From Blasia pusilla (Eukaryota > Marchantiophyta > Marchantiopsida > Blasiales): 64,000 nucleotides of DNA. The number at the start of each line of letters is the position of its first letter. Position 1 is the first letter of the stretch. The translations under genes and the position numbers were made by a program. The notes below the pieces were generated by a model. That model did not search any database, was not told the DNA's origin, and worked only from the letters and a program-made list of their open reading frames with translations. Below are positions 59,360-64,000 of the stretch, piece after piece. Where the stretch lies: the NCBI GenBank assembly GCA_050084515.1, contig CM114272.1, positions 5,828,001 to 5,892,000 on the forward strand, read 5' to 3'.

Positions 59360-59506
59360 CTATACACATCTCGGACACATCCATCGTCCCGTGGGAACCA
59401 CATCAAGAGGGGGAGGGGGGGTCACACATGATATATGCCACCCTCGAGAACAACCATCACATACCAACATGGTGGCTGCACCCCTCGCAGATCCGCACAA
59501 CATACA
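59360..59506 (-). pseudogene. PHD finger at integrase C-terminus
   Basis: In frame with integrase, starting about 10 residues after the GPY-like module. The Cys4-His-Cys3 ligand set is complete: 'CMLC', 'CDGC', 'GWHISC' and 'CPRC' (59506-59366), with the Trp two residues before the last Cys pair ('GRWMCPRC') typical of PHD fingers. PHD fingers bind histone H3 tails, methylated or unmodified depending on residues lining the pocket. At the integrase C-terminus it occupies the place of the chromodomain of chromoviruses, suggesting a role in choosing insertion sites. The domain call is firm; the function is inferred. The frame ends with TAG at 59362-59360. Confidence 0.85.
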
Positions 59507-60785
59507 CCTAAAGCGTGCAGGTACCACTGCCAAGCTCGGATCCACCGTCCCATCTACATTCAGAAGATGACATGGCGCACAATTGCGCACATGATCCTTC
59601 CAAACCATACCATCCCGTCTCTCCAACATGAGGACTCCGGTCGGTAATACCTCGCGCACACGTAGGATTATGCGCCCTGCATAGACATCTAGCGTCGTGG
59701 GTGCCGCCTGCTATAAATACACGTAATCTCTAGGATGAAACCTCCTAATCTCTGGACGATAACCTCCTCCACGAATGGTCGCGTACCTCAATGTATCTCT
59801 ATGTTGGGCAATAGCTAAGTTCTCAAAGGCCATAGGCATAACTCTACGAAAAACCTCCGTCCTCTAAGAACATGCTTGTACCCACACATCTGGATCATCA
59901 AGATCTAACACCTCCGCCATGTCACGTCGAATTGCTGCAGGTAAATCTGGCTCTCTTCCAAAGAGCAAAAAGTATGGTGAAAATGACGCCAAGGATGCTT
60001 GCCAACTAAAGCGATAACCCATAGCCAACCATGGCAACTATAGGTCCCACTCCCTCAACTGTCCCCGCTGTAAGCCATACTTGCGCAATCCTCTCTTCAT
60101 CGTCTGTTCCACTCTCTCCGCCAACCCATCCGCCTCAGGATGATTTCTAGACGTGGTGCGGTGATCTATCAGCGCCTGATCACACAAGGCTTGAAACTCT
60201 CCCCTGAACTCGGTACCCTGGTCAGTCAACACCTCCGCCGGTGCACCAAAGTGACTAAGCACATGATCTAGAAACGCATAAGTTGTTCCCTTGCTCGCCT
60301 TGTCTGGTAGTGCCACAAACTCTATCCACTTGGAGAAATGCTCCACCATGACCAACACGTACCTATGATGACGCCTTGTCAATGGCAAAGGTCCCGCAAA
60401 GTCTAAACTCCATCGATAACCTAAACCCATAATCGGCAAAGGATGTAACTGCGGAGTGGGAGCATTGAAGGATGCTTGCACTCTGTCACATATCATACAT
60501 GTGGCCATAAACTGTTGTACCCCAGTATGCATGCCGCGCCACCAATATTGAACCTGGAGTAAGCTGTAAGTACGCTTTACTCCAAAATGTCCCAACTCTT
60601 CATGGGCATATCGTACTACACGTGCTCGCTGGGAAGGATGAGGTACCAATCGTATCCTACCATCTCCCCATACCCGCAAAATGTGAGTCCCCTCCCACTT
60701 GAGCCTCCTAGCTCTCTGTAGGATCCGATCCCGCTCCCTAGCACTCATTGTACTCGCTATGACGCCAGTGCGCAAGAACTCCACA
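59507..60785 (-). pseudogene. gypsy integrase
   Basis: Zinc-binding HHCC motif in 'HEELGHFG...CMICDRV' (about 60604-60485). The catalytic triad is present: Asp in 'SLDFAGPL' (about 60403), Asp in 'VLTDQGTEF' (about 60223) and Glu in 'GLAERVEQTMKRG' (about 60118). A GPY-like C-terminal part follows: 'FHPRDYVYL', then 'VREVLPTGVLMLERRDGMVWKDHVRNC' (about 59740-59570). Stops in the same frame are TAG at 60040-60038, 59866-59864 and 59713-59711. No chromodomain; a PHD finger occupies the C-terminus instead. Confidence 0.88.
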
Positions 60786-61560
60786 ACCTCCAATCGCCGA
60801 AACACCTCCTCCAAGTGTCGCTCATGCTCCTCAATTGTGGAAGTGAAGATAAGAATATCATCTATGTAACATCGTACAAAGTCCAAGCCAGCCAAAATCC
60901 TGTCCATTACTTAGAGAGTGATGGATAGGATTCTGGCGCGTTCTTCAACCCAAATGGTAAGAATCGCCACTAATACAAGCAATCTCTCCCAAACCGATCT
61001 ATCCCCCAGAATGACGTCTTCTCCCTGTCCTCCAACCTGATAGGAAGTTGATGATAGCCAACACGGAGATCTAAAGTTCTGAAGATCTTCGCATGTCCTA
61101 CTACATCAAAGATCTCCCCAGGAGTAGGCATGGTGTATCAATCTAACCTCGTCTGTCGGTTGATAGGACGGTAATCTCCACACATCCGCCTATCTGTCCA
61201 ATTGCCATATATATCCTTCTTCGCCGGCATGAGTGTGGCAGATGCATACTCCCCATGTGATAACTCCACAAGTCCTGCCTCCAACAAGTCCTAACTCCTG
61301 CTCTGAATCAAGGCTTGCTCCATATCAAAATACCAGTAGGGTTGACGAAAGATCGGCGTATCACTAGCCAACTCAATCCGTATCCCGGGACCCTTCAACC
61401 TACCCAAGTCTCTCATACTGAAGGCAAAACAACTGACATGCCCTCTCAGAAACCTATGAACTCGCCGTCGCTCTCCTCCTATCAACTTGAGACCTATCAC
61501 AGGCTCCCAAGTCTCCATTGTGACCTCACTCGGAGAGGACGCAACCTCCGGCTTTGGTTG
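60786..61560 (-). pseudogene. gypsy reverse transcriptase, fingers and palm only
   Basis: Continues the methyltransferase frame to about 60920, then shifts by one base. RT landmarks: 'SATLMPAKKDIYGNWTDRRMCGDYRPIN' (about 61245-61160), 'TLDLRVGYHQLPI' (about 61075-61035; the usual Asp-x-x-x-Gly-Tyr is intact), 'FLPFGLKNAPESY' (about 60960-60925) and the polymerase box YIDD at about 60868-60857. Stops are TAG at 61563-61561, 61293-61291 and 60972-60970, and TGA at 61140-61138. After 'HLEEVFRRL' the sequence jumps into the linker ahead of integrase near 60790, so the thumb, connection and RNase H domains are missing. Confidence 0.88.
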
Positions 61561-62937
61561 CTATGTAGCAACCCTAGCCACCTCCGCATATGACCACTCC
61601 ACTCGACCTCCTACACCATGCTCCACATCCGAAAAATGAACATGTGCTACTCTAGCCGCCTTCGCACTCTTTGCTCGAACGACGTCCCATGAAGTCCATG
61701 GGTGCCTATCTCTCCTCGTCTCGCCCCCAACCAATGCTTGTACATACCCTGTAGGAAATGGTCCAACTCGTGGACGCGACGGCATGGATGACACTCGCAT
61801 CCGTCTTTGCTCAGCCATACCTAGGCTGACTATCCATGTGAGACAGTTGAGGTCCATCGCCTGCCCCAATACCTGGCTCCGGGATGCCTCAGTCATCCCT
61901 GGCACCGCCGTAGTACCGGTAGCAAACCCCATGGCGCGGTCGCGCTCATCTGCTATAGGCTCCTCCAATGCGCCACTCACCTTATCCCAAATCATGCCTG
62001 GCCCTCCCTGACAAAAGGCATGGGATGTTGGGAAGCTCACCAACGTAGGTAAGGCTGCCCTCAACTCCCCCACCCTATTGGCCATGGCCAATGGTGGTCT
62101 ATCATTCCGTGTCACCACCTGAGATCAACGCCCTGAGCCCAAAATAGCATCCACTATGAGATGTGGTGCTCTCTGGACTCCATCGTATGCTCGACTTAGT
62201 ACCTTTGATGGTATCAGGTTCATCCATCACAGTCGTGGACGATGAGCACGTGATCCAACTCTCGCCGCATCTAATAACATAGCAGGTCCCAACCATGACC
62301 TCACCTGATGCACACTCGTCATCACATGTGCACGAGTGTCTCCCAACAATGGCACGTTCTCCAAAATATACATTGGAGAACATGTATGACTCTCCTGCAA
62401 GTGTCGTACTACTCGCAGCATCTCCCAAAACATCCCTGACCTCGGATCCTCCAATCCAAATCCTCGGCCAGCTGATGAATGACCCTAACATGGCCATCCA
62501 GCAATCACCAAATGAATGGTGCCAACTCTATCCAGATCCTGTGCCCCCACCAAAGAGATGTCGGCGGGTAGTGTATGCTGATATCCCCGTACTGCAGATA
62601 TCGGCAACAACTGAGGATACCTCAAGACCAATCGCGCCACGTGACGTAATGATACTCGCCACGCGGTCTCATCTCTCTCCACATAAAGGTACTGATGCAC
62701 CCGTATGCTCGCGTGCAATACTGCAGCCAATCCGATGCTAATCCCTCCGAAGAGATCTAACACCCTAACACCCTCCTTTGGGCACTGCCACACAATGGGT
62801 GTGGTATCCAGTGGGGTCAACGTCTCCACTCCAAGAGCCCAATCGCCACGTGACTCTCGCTGCTCCGGGATAAAAACATGAGTCCACGCCTGCCTCACGA
62901 GGTTGTCGGCACTCCTCTGTAGCTCTCGAGTCATACC
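61561..62937 (-). pseudogene. C5-cytosine DNA methyltransferase domain inside gypsy polyprotein
   Basis: Same frame as the protease, broken by TAG at 62487-62485, TGA at 62229-62227 and TGA at 62127-62125. Motif I for S-adenosylmethionine binding is 'VLDLFGGISIG' (62763-62731). 'YVERDET' follows as motif II. Motif IV with the catalytic Cys is 'AGWPC' (about 62502-62488), where the expected next Gln codon is the TAG. 'GLEDPRSGMFWEMLRVV' follows, then motif VI 'ENVP' (62361-62350), an Arg-rich motif VIII 'RPRL.WMNL' (about 62240-62215) and 'ADERDRAMGFATGTT' plus 'LGQAMDLNCLTWI' as motifs IX-X (61953-61830). Motif order and size fit a minimal cytosine-5 methyltransferase with a short recognition region. 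Would methylate cytosine in DNA; dead as written. Which DNMT class it comes from is not settled. Confidence 0.9.
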
Positions 62938-63990
62938 CTACAATGGTGAAGAGGTCTCGCCAACATGGGAAGAGACGCCCGCCATGGCCTGTCTCTCCAT
63001 GGGACTATCCGCTACTGGGACATCCTCCGCATGTGCGTTCCCCTCCAACAACTCTCCTGGCCAGCTAACACTACATGTGAAAGCCGCCAACGTGGTCACA
63101 GACTCGCCTCGTGATCGACCACCTTGTCCCGCAAACTGCACGGGTAACTGACTCATCCGGCCGTCACCTGACCGCCACCCTGGCCGATAAGCAACGGTCT
63201 CCTCCCAGAAGTCCAGGATGAATCCTAGGGGATATAACACTATACTCCCCACCAACACATCGTACGACTCAGCTAGTGTCGTAATCGCACATGTGCGCAC
63301 CATAGCACTATCCGTCGCATGCTCTGGCTGGACTCTGACAACTATCTCCTGTCGAGTCATATATTGCATGGATGACACGCCCCCAATCGAGGTCTGTATC
63401 TGGAAGGGACAAGGCTCAATATCGACCTTCCGTAACCCCAACGCTAAACACGCCGCCTTCCCTAACATCAAGGGTTGCGCTCCCGAATCAAGTAGGACGC
63501 GCTGCGGGTGGTATACTATTCCCGTTGGACTAACCAAGCAAAATACTCCGGCTCGGTTATCCAGTAACACTACTCCAGGTGTCACCACTGCTCGCTCTAT
63601 GGCCGGTCGAGCTGGCATATCTACCAACTTCGCCGCCGCCTCATGCCATGACTCTGTGGGGAACGTCCCGAGCAGCGGCTCTGAGGGCAAGTCCACCACC
63701 TCCTCAACTACCTTTGAACAAGAAGCAGTCATCTCTCCACGCTCACACAACGTGGCGGCCAGCCAGAACACCTCAGCTGGTCCAACTCCCAACGTTGCTA
63801 ACTCTATGGCGGAAAATAGTGGAGTCTGACTCACTCTGGTGGCCACCTCCAACACTATGGTCGACACTGACTCCACTTGAGCCGGCATAGGAGTACACAC
63901 TCCAACTCCTCGTGACGTTGACGTAGGTGCCTGAGCTATAGGCACCGCTGGTCGTCGAGGCACCATCGATGGTGCGTGTAGTGCCTCCGA
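62938..63990 (-). pseudogene. gypsy polyprotein, protease region
   Basis: An open frame of over 340 residues continuing from beyond the window. The retroviral-type aspartic protease active site Asp-Ser-Gly is at about 63489-63481 ('RVLLDSGAQPLMLG'). It is followed by 'ESYDVLVGSIVLYPLGFILDFWEETV' (about 63270-63200), matching the second half of such proteases. The upstream part is Pro/Thr-rich with no zinc knuckle seen. The frame ends in a TAG at 62940-62938, but the same frame continues directly into the methyltransferase, so protease and methyltransferase were once one polyprotein. The protease would process the polyprotein inside virus-like particles. Confidence 0.85.
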
Positions 63991-64000
63991 AAATGTGAAT

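Larger units (their letters stand above)
58533..64000 (-). mobile_element. Ty3/gypsy retrotransposon with DNA methyltransferase and PHD finger (5' end outside window)
   Basis: The 3' part of a gypsy element that runs off the right edge of the window. Order on the minus strand: protease, C5-cytosine methyltransferase, reverse transcriptase, integrase, PHD finger, polypurine tract, LTR. The integrase after the reverse transcriptase places it in Ty3/gypsy. Gag should lie beyond 64000. It is inactive: premature stops, at least one frameshift near 60910, and loss of the RT thumb and RNase H. Confidence 0.88.

Noticed and set aside
61561-62937. Methyltransferase as an independent host gene hit by a transposon
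   Set aside because: It shares one uninterrupted frame (apart from point stops) with the protease upstream and the RT downstream, and no introns or separate promoter are visible.
61561-62937. Assignment of the methyltransferase to the plant DRM class
   Set aside because: DRM proteins have rearranged motif order; here motifs I to X run in the standard order and motif IV is Pro-Cys followed by an expected Gln, so I left the class open.

Overview
This window is a piece of a repeat-rich plant nuclear genome: nested, mostly decayed transposable elements around one convincing host gene. Evidence for a land plant: Ty1/copia elements primed by an initiator-Met-type tRNA site, plant-style Ty3/gypsy polyproteins, hAT transposase relics, and an intron-split E2 ubiquitin-conjugating gene with the acidic Ser/Asp/Glu tail of plant UBC4/5/6-type proteins. 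Several repeats (a gypsy element carrying a DNA methyltransferase and a PHD finger, a non-LTR element with a C2H2 finger and apparent restriction-like endonuclease tail) suggest a seed-free plant lineage, but I cannot name a species.

Layout. 1-5.7 kb: GC-rich minisatellite, then a copia fragment whose 3' half is replaced by an inverted 5' half of a sister copy, so LTRs face each other. 5.7-6.4 kb: cluster of a ~300-bp TIR element (MITE) that recurs through the window. 6.4-8.2 kb: hAT-like transposase relic (-). 9.1-9.6 kb: second GC-rich minisatellite. 10.0-11.5 kb: CT microsatellite and a BED/DUF659 hAT relic (+). 11.5-17.8 kb: gypsy gag relic with primer-binding site, ~180-bp tandem repeats, and a RING/coiled-coil ORF relic. 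17.9-23.2 kb: nearly full-length copia element with both LTRs (-). 24.4-29.4 kb: decayed gypsy element (+). 29.4-41.2 kb: few genes, several MITEs, a gypsy RT scrap. 41.6-44.8 kb: non-LTR retrotransposon relic (+), with a 3' fragment of the same family inverted at 53.8-54.2 kb. 46.7-50.5 kb: the UBE2H-type E2 gene (-), six coding exons, 183 aa, apparently intact. 50.5-58.5 kb: GC/CT-rich promoter side of the E2 gene, then AT-rich DNA.

58.5-64.0 kb (-) is the most notable region: a Ty3/gypsy element, 5' end beyond the window, reading aspartic protease - C5-cytosine DNA methyltransferase - reverse transcriptase - (RT thumb/RNase H deleted) - integrase - PHD finger - LTR. The methyltransferase retains recognisable motifs I, IV (Pro-Cys), VI (Glu-Asn-Val) and the C-terminal motifs. 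Of eleven premature stops in this polyprotein, eight are TAG and three TGA, each explicable as a C-to-T or G-to-A transition. An element carrying both a methylation writer and a chromatin-reader-type finger is the best candidate for an unusual biological system here. DNA methyltransferases captured by retrotransposons have been reported from charophyte algae (Klebsormidium) and dinoflagellates, so the principle is not new; its presence and architecture here deserve checking.
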